The position numbers and the translations under genes were made by a program. Shown here piece by piece: positions 1 to 6,128 of a stretch of 6,860 bases of DNA. The first letter of the stretch is position 1. The number at the start of each line of letters is the position of its first letter. Source of the DNA: Dehalococcoidia bacterium. Lineage in GTDB: Bacteria; Chloroflexota; Dehalococcoidia; JAENJB01. The stretch lies in assembly GCA_030690705.1 (NCBI GenBank), contig JAUYGE010000010.1, forward strand, positions 1 to 6,860, read 5' to 3'. A model generated the notes under the pieces. That model was not told where the DNA came from. It searched no databases and saw only the letters and a program-made list of their open reading frames with translations.

Positions 1-203
1 AGTGTAGTGGCTTCGCTCTGGGCGGCCGCTGGCCCTGCCACTACGGGAGCCGGCGCAGGATTGGGCCAGGCCAGAATAGATGCCAGGAGCACGGAGGCTA
101 AAGCAAGAAGAGCCGCAGGCCAGATCCTGGGAAACCGGCGGCCCGAGTGGCGCTCGCAGCGGCCGCACCCAGTACCTTGGGGGGATTTTACCTTATACAA
201 CAT
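1..203 (-). CDS. N-terminus of a probably exported protein, partial (runs off left edge)
   Basis: An open frame starts at ATG 203-201 and stays open for 67 codons to the window edge. The N-terminus begins MLYKVKSPQG, includes a CGRC motif (residues 13-16), then a basic stretch (RHSGRRFPR, 18-26), then a hydrophobic run of about 18 residues (PAALLALASVLLASILAW, 29-46), then an Ala/Pro-rich stretch ending AAAQSEATT. This is the layout of a signal peptide with a long n-region or of a single N-terminal membrane anchor; cleavage near AAAQ (residues 59-62) is plausible. The RR pair does not fit the Tat consensus well, because F follows RR directly. A purine-rich AGAGGAAGG lies just upstream of the ATG. 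The gene is co-directional with the cytochrome gene, 114 bases after its stop, so it may belong to the same transcript and also act outside the cytoplasm. The mature domain is not in the window, so no function is assigned. Confidence 0.6.
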   Translation of the reverse strand, partial: MLYKVKSPQGTGCGRCERHSGRRFPRIWPAALLALASVLLASILAWPNPAPAPVVAGPAAAQSEATT

Positions 204-214
204 CGCCTTCCTCT
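204..214 (-). promoter_or_regulatory. Ribosome binding site for the partial exported protein
   Basis: On the minus strand the bases before ATG 203 read AGAGGAAGGCG. The GAGGA core ends 5 bases before the start codon. It supports the ATG at 203 as the true start of the partial gene at the left edge. Confidence 0.5.
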
Positions 215-253
215 AACTCCAGCCGCGGAGCGATTCGACGCACTATCCTGAGG

Positions 254-287
254 GTGGGGAGCCCGGCTCTGCGCCGGGGGGCCCCAC
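254..287 (-). other. GC-rich hairpin after the cytochrome gene, possible weak terminator
   Basis: Two nested 6-base-pair stems can be read: the outer one pairs GTGGGG (254-259) with CCCCAC (282-287), the inner one CCCGGC (262-267) with GCCGGG (273-278). They are separated by a small AG/GGG internal loop and closed by the 5-base loop TCTGC. The hairpin lies about 30 bases beyond the cytochrome stop codon. No run of T follows on the minus strand, so it is not a canonical intrinsic terminator. It could slow RNA polymerase, protect the 3' end, or set expression of the next gene. Confidence 0.3.
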
Positions 288-317
288 TGGAATTCTGGCC
301 CTAGTGGCTTAAGGTTC

Positions 318-2081
318 CTAGTTGGTTAAGGTTGCTAGATACGCCGCGACTGCCTCAATTTGGTCCGAGCTGAGCTTGATGAAGAACATGGCGTCGACAT
401 GTCCCAGCGCTGAGGAGATCTGGCTTGCTGTCTTGCCTCGGATGTTGGGGCCGATCATTCCCCTGGCCTCTATCCCGTGGCAAGAGGCGCAGCCCACTCC
501 GCCGGCTGTCTTCTGAAATATTTGCTCGCCCTGGGCGACAATATTGCCTGTTCCTGAAGCCGAAGGCGCTTGCGCCTGGGGCGGGGTCTGACTAGGGGCC
601 GCCGCCGCTCCCAGTATCTGGAGTTTCTTCTGCAAGGCGCTGCCGTGGAGCCCGTTGGTGTCCGAAAGAAGCTCTCCAGTCCAGTCAGGCTTGTAAGAGA
701 CGAAGGCGCCGTTGTGGGTGCTGCCACCGTTTGGCATAGGCAGACGGGCCTTGACCGTAAGCGTCTTCAGGTCCAGGACCACGTTCTCAAAGCTGGAGTT
801 GCAGCTCAGCCAAACCTCGTTGGCCTCCGGGTCCGGGTGCAGGATACCGTGGTCGTTGCGCAGGCAGTCGGTGTTGACGTTGCCAAATGCGTTCCAGCCC
901 GGAACCTGAGTCCTTATGAGGCCCACGGCGATGCCCAGGTTGTGGGTGCCCTCGCCCTTGCCTATGGCCACCATGAGCTTCTCGTCCCAGCCGAGAGTTA
1001 GACCGTAGGGGCCGATGGTGCCAGCGCTGGTCAAGCCCACCATTTGCCACTCGCCGGGGTTGGGCTTGCTCGTGTCTATTCTGGCCACGCTGCTATGGTG
1101 GCCGCCGCTCACATAGGCGAACTTTCCGGTGTCGCTGAAAGTTACCCAGATAGGGCTCGGATCCTCAGTGTTGATACGGGCCTTCACCTTCCAGTCCTTC
1201 AGGTCCACTACCGCCACGCCGCCGTCGGATCCGAAGCCGGTGCGCACGGAAATGAGCAGCCACTTGCCCGAGGGGTCCCCGAAGCCCAGGTACCCACTGC
1301 CGTTAAGGTTCGCCGGGTTCACGGCTCCCACTACCCGGTTGTCGTCGCTGGGGTCCAGGGCGAAGAAGGTGCCCCAGCCGTCGATCAACATGAGGTCTTT
1401 GCCCGTGTTGGCATCGCGGATGCCGCGACCGTGGTGCATCCGGCTACTGAGAATCTTGTCCACTTTCAGGGTCCGAGCGTTGATGACGAGCAAGGCGTCC
1501 TTGCCTTGGAACTGGCCCTGGGTGTAGAACCACTTTCCGTCCGCGGATGCGCCCAGCCCGTGGTTCTCAGTGTAGGGCTCCTTGTCCAGGGGATACTGGG
1601 CAGAGGCCACCGCCTGGCCGGTGTTGCCGTCGATTACGGCTAATCCGGGGGTAGTGTTAGACGCGCTGAGTGCGAGGTTTCCGCGCTGCACGTTGCCGTA
1701 GCCGGGTCCCTCTGTGGTTACGTACACTAGCGGATGGTCTTTCGCGCTCCAGGCGTCGGGGCCGCTGGAGTCGAACGTAGCCAATACCTTGATCCCCAGC
1801 AACTGCGACCACTTGGTGTCCCATTCGGCGGCTTGGGCCGGGATGGGTGCCGGCTGGAGCTGTCCAGCCTGAATTATTACCTGATTCGGCCTTGAGGTAG
1901 GGCCAGCGCCCGGTTGGAACCTGCCCTCTGCCGCGGCCTCAGTCTGTGGAAGTAACCGACCAGTTGCGTTCTTGGCTGCCTCACCCATGCTGACAGCGGG
2001 CACCATCAGGGCTACCGCCAAGATAGCCACCAGGACCACCCCTACGGGCCAGAATCTAGCTACTAGCCTCTTTTTATTCAT
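318..2081 (-). CDS. Secreted beta-propeller protein with C-terminal cytochrome c domain
   Basis: Numbered from ATG 2081, this is a 587-residue protein. Residues 1-34 are a signal peptide: MNKKR, a hydrophobic run (VGVVLVAILAVALMVP), then AVSMGEA. Residues about 85-490 form repeated beta-strand blocks of the YVTN or cytochrome-d1 propeller type (for example GLAVIDGNTGQ, ALLVINARTLKVDKI, VAVVDLKDWKVKARI, VVLDLKTLTVKARL). A Pro/Ala/Gln-rich linker (about 492-512) leads to a class I cytochrome c domain with heme motif CASCH (531-535) and a late Met (565, in AMFFIKLSSDQI) as probable sixth ligand. Histidines recur along the propeller: H174, H216/217, H328/329, H380, H411, H415, H456 and H479, plus C406 and C427. 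It is probably a periplasmic or extracytoplasmic redox enzyme or electron carrier; the substrate is unknown. Known relatives by architecture are heme-d1 nitrite reductases, which carry cytochrome c at the other end, and other propeller cytochromes. An in-frame ATG at 2114 exists, but the ribosome binding site and signal peptide favour 2081. Confidence 0.9.
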   Translation of the reverse strand: MNKKRLVARFWPVGVVLVAILAVALMVPAVSMGEAAKNATGRLLPQTEAAAEGRFQPGAGPTSRPNQVIIQAGQLQPAPIPAQAAEWDTKWSQLLGIKVLATFDSSGPDAWSAKDHPLVYVTTEGPGYGNVQRGNLALSASNTTPGLAVIDGNTGQAVASAQYPLDKEPYTENHGLGASADGKWFYTQGQFQGKDALLVINARTLKVDKILSSRMHHGRGIRDANTGKDLMLIDGWGTFFALDPSDDNRVVGAVNPANLNGSGYLGFGDPSGKWLLISVRTGFGSDGGVAVVDLKDWKVKARINTEDPSPIWVTFSDTGKFAYVSGGHHSSVARIDTSKPNPGEWQMVGLTSAGTIGPYGLTLGWDEKLMVAIGKGEGTHNLGIAVGLIRTQVPGWNAFGNVNTDCLRNDHGILHPDPEANEVWLSCNSSFENVVLDLKTLTVKARLPMPNGGSTHNGAFVSYKPDWTGELLSDTNGLHGSALQKKLQILGAAAAPSQTPPQAQAPSASGTGNIVAQGEQIFQKTAGGVGCASCHGIEARGMIGPNIRGKTASQISSALGHVDAMFFIKLSSDQIEAVAAYLATLTN

Positions 2082-2083
2082 GG

Positions 2084-2092
2084 CTCCTCCTT
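2084..2092 (-). promoter_or_regulatory. Ribosome binding site deciding the cytochrome gene start
   Basis: The minus strand reads AAGGAGGAG, followed by CC and ATG 2081. It is close to the ideal Shine-Dalgarno sequence. The alternative in-frame ATG at 2114 has AGGAG almost abutting it (one base away), too close to work well. Starting at 2081 also puts MNKKR directly before the hydrophobic core, as in a normal signal peptide. Confidence 0.7.
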
Positions 2093-2155
2093 CATCCCTC
2101 CAGTGGACCGGCATACTCCTGTAGCCCCATTGTGGAACGGCAAGGGCTCTGTGTC

Positions 2156-2173
2156 ACTACCCAATCGGGTAGT
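2156..2173. promoter_or_regulatory. Perfect 18-base palindrome, candidate regulator operator
   Basis: The arms ACTACCC and GGGTAGT are exact inverted complements around the 4-base spacer AATC. The site lies in the gap between the response-regulator gene and the cytochrome gene, 74 bases before the cytochrome ATG and downstream of the predicted promoter. Known NarL sites are inverted TACYYMT heptamers with a 2-base gap. Here TACCC and GGGTA face each other, but the TAC-to-GTA span is 14 bases rather than 16, so the resemblance is partial. It could be an operator for the NarL-type regulator encoded next door, or a short RNA hairpin in the leader. The palindrome is seen directly; the role is inferred. 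Confidence 0.45.
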
Positions 2174-2209
2174 ATCGCGGCGCAGAATGGGCAGTCCTTT
2201 GAAAATCTA

Positions 2210-2237
2210 AGGATATCCAGGTATCTCGAAGGGTCAA
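2210..2237 (-). promoter_or_regulatory. Sigma70-like promoter for the cytochrome gene
   Basis: On the minus strand a -35 box TTGACC (2237-2232, five of six consensus bases) is followed after 16 bases by TATCCT (2215-2210, four of six). Transcription would start near 2203 and give a leader of about 120 bases containing the 18-base palindrome. It would let the cytochrome gene be transcribed apart from the upstream two-component genes. The hexamers are reasonable but unproven. Confidence 0.45.
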
Positions 2238-2288
2238 GGGGAAACTGTGAACGGGATTGCCAGTGAGCAGGGGTCTAGGGGCCTTTAC

Positions 2289-2945
2289 CTAAAAGGAAGA
2301 GTTGCCAGCCAGGCCCTGCTGCGCGGCATAGGCCGCGGCGTGGGCCCGATTTCGCAAATGGAGCTTAGCCAGGATATTCTTAATGTGATACCTTACGGTG
2401 TGCTCGGAGACATAGAGGCTGGCGGCGATGTTCTTGTTGGTGGAGCCCTGGGCAATCAGCCGCAGTACCTGCTTCTCCCGCTCCGATAGCTCGTCCTTAT
2501 GAGAACGAAGCACGGCCGCTTTGGCCGATCGTGCGAATTCATCCAGGACCTTGGACGCCAGGATGGGGGAAATAGGGGCTTCGCCCCGGGAGATCCCGGC
2601 CAGCATCTCCACGAACTCCTCTCCCCGCAGGTTCTTCAGAAGATAGCCCTGAGCCCCGGCCTTGATGGCCTCGCAGAGGTCCTGTTCCTCATCGGAGACG
2701 GTGAGCATGACGATCTTCACCTGGGGCATCTCGGCCTTGATGAGGCGGGTGGCCTCCAGGCCATTGCAGCGGGGCATCTTCACATCCATAAGGACCAGGT
2801 CGGGATGGAGCGCCCGTGCCTTTTGGAGGGCCTCCAGGCCATCACTGGCCTGCCCAACTACCTCAATCCCCCACGCCGCCAAGAGGCTGGCTATGCCATC
2901 CCGAAAGAGGGCATGGTCGTCTACCAGCAGCACCTTCATGCTCAT
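2289..2945 (-). CDS. NarL/LuxR-family response regulator
   Basis: A 218-residue, full-length two-domain regulator. Residues 3-120 are a receiver domain: acidic pair D9/D10, phospho-acceptor D54 in VLMDVKMP, switch T82 in LTVSD, and conserved K104 in YLLKN. Residues about 150-210 are a LuxR/GerE helix-turn-helix: LSEREKQVLRLIAQGSTNKNIA, then VSEHTVRYHIKNILAKL, the recognition-helix region. Members of this family dimerise on phosphorylation and bind short inverted DNA repeats. The start ATG overlaps the kinase stop in ATGA and has a near-perfect ribosome binding site; a second ATG two codons later is too far from it. The partner is certainly the adjacent kinase. The likely target is the downstream cytochrome gene, where a perfect palindrome lies. 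Family assignment is secure; the target is inferred. Confidence 0.96.
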   Translation of the reverse strand: MSMKVLLVDDHALFRDGIASLLAAWGIEVVGQASDGLEALQKARALHPDLVLMDVKMPRCNGLEATRLIKAEMPQVKIVMLTVSDEEQDLCEAIKAGAQGYLLKNLRGEEFVEMLAGISRGEAPISPILASKVLDEFARSAKAAVLRSHKDELSEREKQVLRLIAQGSTNKNIAASLYVSEHTVRYHIKNILAKLHLRNRAHAAAYAAQQGLAGNSSF

Positions 2946-4798
2946 CGGACGTAACCTCCTTTCGGAACTACTAGCTTAACGGTGGTGCCCTGGCCAGGGA
3001 CGGAGCTCACCTCAAAGGTTCCCCCTACCGATTCTGCCCGTTCTTTCATTGTCCGCAGCCCGAACTGGGGCCACATCCCCCGGGAGATACGATCTGGGTC
3101 GAAGCCCTGCCCGTCATCCTGTACCGTCAGACGCAGGTGGCCGTCGGCCGTGAACAAATGTACCCAGGCCTTTTGCGCCTTGGCATGTTTTCGTACGTTG
3201 CTCAACGCCTCCTGTACTATGCGGATCAACTGGATCTCCTTGATTGGCTCAAGAGCCACGTCGGCCTGGCCTTCGACAGTCACTTCAACTTGAATCGAAT
3301 TCTGCCGGGAAAACCAGTCCAGGTATTCGCTGATGGCGGACACCAGCCCATGGCTGGAGACGGTGGTGCGCAGCCCCAGAATGGCCTCCCGCACGTCCGC
3401 ATAGACGTCTCGAGCCGCCTCTTCCAGTTGCCCCAAAGCCTCCTCCGCCTGCGATACCTGGTCCAAAGAGAGGAGCCGCTTCACCGCCTGGGTCTTGGTG
3501 TTGACATAGCCCAGGACCTGGGCCAGGCCATCATGCATCTCTCGGGCAATGCGTCCCCGTTCCTCCAATACGGCTAGATTCTGTATCTTCTGATGGAGGG
3601 CAGCGTTCTCGATGGCTACGCCTATCTGGCTGCCAATGGAGCTGAGGAGCTGCAAGTCACTCGATGACAGCTCCCGCTCCTGGCGTGAAGCGATGTCGAT
3701 AGTGCCGACCACCCGGCCCCTGGATTTCAGGGGCAGGCAGGCGAAGAACCGGAAATTCTGGTCCTTGACCGATTGGCGGAGATAGTGAGCCTCCTCCGAC
3801 ATATTCTGGGTAACCATGGGCTCTCCTGTCAGGGCGACCCGGCCGGGGAATCCCTCTCCTACCCTGAACCGCTCGATCTGCCGGAAGGATTCCGCGAAGA
3901 GTCCCCGGTGGAGGGCCATGGCCAGCTCTTTCCCCGTTTCGTCCAGCAGCCATACCTCCCCGGCCTCCGACTCCATGAGATCCATCACGCTGTCTACGGC
4001 TGCTACCATGACCTCGTTCAAGTTGAGGCTGCTGCTCACTGCGCCTGAGATGCGGTTGAGAGCAGCCAGCTCCCGATTGCGACGCACCAGGTCCTCGAAG
4101 AGAACGGCGTTACGGACCGCCATTCCCAACTGGCTGCCCATGCCCAGGAGCATGGCGACTTCTGAAGGGGAGAAGCGCCGCTCTCGAGTGCTGGCCAGGG
4201 CGATAACCCCCACTACTCTGCCATCCGCCTTCAGGGGAACGCTGACCGACGAACGGAACCCAAACCTCTTGGCTACCTCCGCCACGCGGGGGTCCTTCCA
4301 CAGGTCCGCTAATATGACTGGACTGCCAGTCTCCACTACTTGGGCGCCGATGGGGTCCATGCTGAGCTTGGCACGGTTTAGTGGTCCCAAGACCTCCTGA
4401 GGCAACCCTTGATGGGCCAGGTGTACCAATTCCTGTCTGACCTCGTCCAGAACACAGACGAGGCCCCCCTGCACTCCTGTAATATCGAGTGCCTTGTTTA
4501 GGGCTACCTCCAGCACTTGCTGGAGCTTCAGAGTCTGTCCCAAAGCGGTAGCTATGGACGCGGTGGCCTCCAGCTCTCTGTTGTGGCGCAGGACCTGCTG
4601 CTCCATCCTACCGATAATGGTGAACACGGTCTGGGAGAAAACCAGGACACCAAGCAGGGCCAATCCCCATAGGAGAAGGAAGCCGGACCAACCGTGCAGG
4701 AATTCAAAAGGCAGGACGAAATGGCGAAGGTAGTCGAAGGCGATAAGGACAGCCGCGGGGACTACCATGGTCGCCCACTTCAGAGGACTGAGCCGCAT
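2942..4798 (-). CDS. Membrane-anchored double-GAF sensor histidine kinase (HisKA_3 type)
   Basis: Numbered from ATG 4798, this is a 618-residue kinase. Two hydrophobic segments (about 9-26 and 37-62) form a short N-terminal membrane hairpin with only about ten residues between them, so there is no periplasmic sensor domain. Two GAF domains follow (about 75-234 and 243-402), joined by similar helices (RHNRELEATASIATALG and RRNRELAALNRISGAVS). The HisKA_3 dimerisation segment carries H422 in REMHDGLAQ. The HATPase domain shows the N box (RIVQEALSNVRKHAKA, N534), G1 (DDGQGFD, 561-567) and G2 (FGLRTMKERAESVGG, 579-593). It should autophosphorylate and pass phosphate to the overlapping NarL-type regulator. 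GAF domains bind small molecules or cofactors; the ligand cannot be read here. An in-frame ATG at 4876 would add 26 hydrophilic residues, but the better ribosome binding site favours 4798. Confidence 0.93.
   Translation of the reverse strand: MRLSPLKWATMVVPAAVLIAFDYLRHFVLPFEFLHGWSGFLLLWGLALLGVLVFSQTVFTIIGRMEQQVLRHNRELEATASIATALGQTLKLQQVLEVALNKALDITGVQGGLVCVLDEVRQELVHLAHQGLPQEVLGPLNRAKLSMDPIGAQVVETGSPVILADLWKDPRVAEVAKRFGFRSSVSVPLKADGRVVGVIALASTRERRFSPSEVAMLLGMGSQLGMAVRNAVLFEDLVRRNRELAALNRISGAVSSSLNLNEVMVAAVDSVMDLMESEAGEVWLLDETGKELAMALHRGLFAESFRQIERFRVGEGFPGRVALTGEPMVTQNMSEEAHYLRQSVKDQNFRFFACLPLKSRGRVVGTIDIASRQERELSSSDLQLLSSIGSQIGVAIENAALHQKIQNLAVLEERGRIAREMHDGLAQVLGYVNTKTQAVKRLLSLDQVSQAEEALGQLEEAARDVYADVREAILGLRTTVSSHGLVSAISEYLDWFSRQNSIQVEVTVEGQADVALEPIKEIQLIRIVQEALSNVRKHAKAQKAWVHLFTADGHLRLTVQDDGQGFDPDRISRGMWPQFGLRTMKERAESVGGTFEVSSVPGQGTTVKLVVPKGGYVR
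2954..2962 (-). promoter_or_regulatory. Near-perfect Shine-Dalgarno site for the response regulator
   Basis: The minus strand reads AAAGGAGGT, with the GGAGG core 9 bases before ATG 2945, inside the last codons of the kinase gene. Together with the ATGA overlap it suggests coupled but independently strong translation of the regulator, which commonly gives regulator in excess over kinase. It also fixes the start at 2945 rather than at the ATG at 2939. Confidence 0.75.
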
Positions 4799-4805
4799 AG
4801 CTGGA

Positions 4806-4814
4806 TCCCTCCCC
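4806..4814 (-). promoter_or_regulatory. Ribosome binding site deciding the kinase start
   Basis: The minus strand reads GGGGAGGGA, with GGAGG 9 bases before ATG 4798, the same spacing as for the response regulator. The earlier in-frame ATG at 4876 has only a weak TAGG upstream, and the putative -10 box at 4892-4897 would leave it almost no leader. The 4798 start is therefore preferred. Confidence 0.6.
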
Positions 4815-4891
4815 GACCAGGCACCAACATCTCTTTGTTTCCCACCGAGTTCCTGGGCGCTCTCTTGGTGCCTCATGGTCCTAGCCTTAAC

Positions 4892-4921
4892 AGTATAGAA
4901 ACAATATCACAATTGCTGGAA
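4892..4921 (-). promoter_or_regulatory. Possible promoter for the two-component operon
   Basis: On the minus strand a good -10 box TATACT (4897-4892, five of six) lies 18 bases after a poor -35 TTCCAG (4921-4916). The area is locally AT-rich compared with its surroundings. A start near 4885 gives an 87-base leader to the ATG at 4798. The weak -35 would fit an activated promoter, or the -10 match may be chance. Confidence 0.35.
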
Positions 4922-5088
4922 CTCCGCCAGGCTAGGAGAGGGATAAAGGATGAGGATATCGGTAGCCGGGCGTCCCCCTTGAGGCATATCTGCGAAAGGG
5001 AAGCCTTCCAGCTCGGCCTCGCGTCCGTAACCCAATGCCCTGAAGGCATGACGTGAACGGTGTAAAAGGGACAGCCCTCGCGCGTTCC

Positions 5089-5877
5089 TTACCGCAAACT
5101 CACATCCCCCTCTGACAGGGCCAGCAGGCTGCCGTCGGCGCGGCGGAGGAGGAGTTGCCCCTGCTCATCCACGTCCTCGGCCACGCCCTCCTCGGGCGGC
5201 CCCATCATCCTGGCGACCCGCACCCGGCGGCCCAGGGTCTCCAGGCGAGCCCGCCACTCTTCCCGGATAGGGCCTCCTGCCTTGAGGGCCAGGTAGGCTG
5301 ACTCCAGCTCCTCCAGCAGGGCCAGAAGGAGTTCCTGTCGGGGGAAGTCGTGTCCCAGCTCCAGGGAGATGCTGGTGGCCGTCTCCGGTATCTCCGGTGC
5401 CGTCCGCACATCGAAGTTGACGTTGAGGCCGATGCCCACCACGGCGAAGGTAGGACGCTCGCCGGTGATCTCCGCCTCGAGAAGGATGCCCCCGGCCTTC
5501 TTGCCCCCCATCATGACGTCATTGGGCCACTTGAGGCGCGTGGAGAGGCCCGTGGCGGTCTCCACAGCCCTGGCCGTTGCCAGGGCGGCCATCATGGTCA
5601 GTTTGGGTAGCTGAGATGCAGTGGGGCGCAAGATGACGGAGAGGAGGATGCTAGCGCCGGGGGGAGACGTCCAGGCACGTCCCAGGCGACCTTTGCCGGC
5701 TGTTTGCTCGTCGGCCAGCACGACCGTACCCTCAGCCGCTCTCCTCCGGGCCAGGCCCTTGGCGACCTCGTTAGTGGAGGCGGCCTGGGCCAGGTAGACT
5801 ACGCGCCTGCCGATGAGCTTGCCGGCACGGGCGGCCTTCAGGGCGGCGATTGAGAGCTGGTTCAACGATTTACCCAC
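5089..5877 (-). CDS. birA: Biotin--[acetyl-CoA-carboxylase] ligase, monofunctional
   Basis: A 262-residue cytoplasmic enzyme that makes biotinyl-AMP from biotin and ATP and attaches biotin to the lysine of carboxylase carrier proteins. Family motifs in order: STN (34-36), the biotinyl-AMP loop GKGRLGRAW (61-69), KWPNDV (116-121), KAGGILLE (127-134, with the lysine expected to contact the substrates) and GIGLNVN (148-154). The C-terminal SH3-like domain covers about 213-262. The N-terminal winged helix of E. coli BirA is absent, so this is the enzyme-only form with no repressor role. The start is GTG 5877-5875, with only a weak AGAAG upstream. An in-frame TGA lies about 25 bases further upstream and no ATG lies between, so no longer start of that kind is possible. 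It ends 212 bases before the kinase ATG at 4876, with no convincing terminator between. Confidence 0.95.
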   Translation of the reverse strand: MGKSLNQLSIAALKAARAGKLIGRRVVYLAQAASTNEVAKGLARRRAAEGTVVLADEQTAGKGRLGRAWTSPPGASILLSVILRPTASQLPKLTMMAALATARAVETATGLSTRLKWPNDVMMGGKKAGGILLEAEITGERPTFAVVGIGLNVNFDVRTAPEIPETATSISLELGHDFPRQELLLALLEELESAYLALKAGGPIREEWRARLETLGRRVRVARMMGPPEEGVAEDVDEQGQLLLRRADGSLLALSEGDVSLR

Positions 5878-5913
5878 TGTTCTTCTGCGATGAAAATAGA
5901 CCCCACGTCAGCC

Positions 5914-5939
5914 GTAGCGCCGATTGTCTCAATCGGCGC
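5914..5939 (+). repeat. REP-like GTAG-footed palindrome, copy 1
   Basis: GTAG (5914-5917) begins a 9-base-pair perfect stem, GCGCCGATT (5917-5925) with AATCGGCGC (5931-5939), around the loop GTCTC. It can be written as GTAGCGC + CGA + TTGTCTCAA + TCG + GCGC. The same format with a different variable triplet recurs on the other strand at 5960-5985, so this is a repeat family and not a chance hairpin. REP elements mobilised by RAYT (TnpA-REP) transposases characteristically carry GTAG at the 5' foot of the stem. Confidence 0.65.
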
Positions 5940-5959
5940 GGGCGAGATCATTACGAGCC

Positions 5960-5985
5960 GCGCAGCTTGGGACAAGCTGCGCTAC
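5960..5985 (-). repeat. REP-like GTAG-footed palindrome, copy 2 (inverted)
   Basis: On the minus strand this reads GTAGCGC + AGC + TTGTCCCAA + GCT + GCGC. It forms a perfect 10-base-pair stem, GCGCAGCTTG (5960-5969) with CAAGCTGCGC (5973-5982). Relative to copy 1 the stem triplet changes from CGA/TCG to AGC/GCT, with full compensation on the other arm, and the core TTGTCYCAA is kept. The two copies face each other across 20 bases, as in a BIME. Confidence 0.65.
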
Positions 5986-6058
5986 CGTTTCACCCCCGCA
6001 AGTTTTCACGCACGAGTGGTCCGCCCCTGACGAATGGGGAACTGTCATGTGCTTCTAC

Positions 6059-6121
6059 CGGGGGAACCAATGTCGGTTGCCTTGTCCAAGGATACATCCG
6101 GGTGACAAGTATGGTCCCCCG
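6059..6121. repeat. Imperfect long inverted repeat with inner hairpin
   Basis: The outer arms CGGGGGAACCA (6059-6069) and TGGTCCCCCG (6112-6121) pair with one bulged A. Inside, CTTGTC (6081-6086) can pair with GACAAG (6104-6109); alternatively CCTTG (6080-6084) can pair with CAAGG (6087-6091). It could be a structured RNA element or a decayed repeat. The pairing is visible; a function is not. Confidence 0.35.
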
Positions 6122-6128
6122 CAACCCC

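Noticed and set aside
1044..1643. 199-codon plus-strand open frame opposite the cytochrome gene
   Set aside because: It lies wholly antisense to a well-supported secreted cytochrome gene, has no recognisable domain, and is the kind of frame that GC-rich coding DNA produces by chance.
2042..2114. ATG 2114 as start of the cytochrome protein
   Set aside because: It would add 11 residues before the signal peptide and has its purine tract too close; the start at 2081 has a well-placed ribosome binding site.
2274..2291. CTAGG/CCTAG inverted repeat at the response regulator stop
   Set aside because: A 5-base-pair stem with an 8-base loop and no T-run is too weak to call a terminator.
3816..4400. 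194-codon plus-strand open frame opposite the kinase
   Set aside because: It is antisense to the GAF domains of the kinase and its composition (Arg/Ser-rich, low complexity) looks like a shadow frame.
5035..5049. Small hairpin ATGCC/GGCAT after the biotin ligase gene
   Set aside because: The stem is only five base pairs and no T-run follows on the minus strand, so I do not call a terminator.
4694..5056. 120-codon plus-strand frame reaching into the gap before the kinase
   Set aside because: It starts at GTG inside the kinase N-terminus, has no ribosome binding site, and shows no protein-like pattern.
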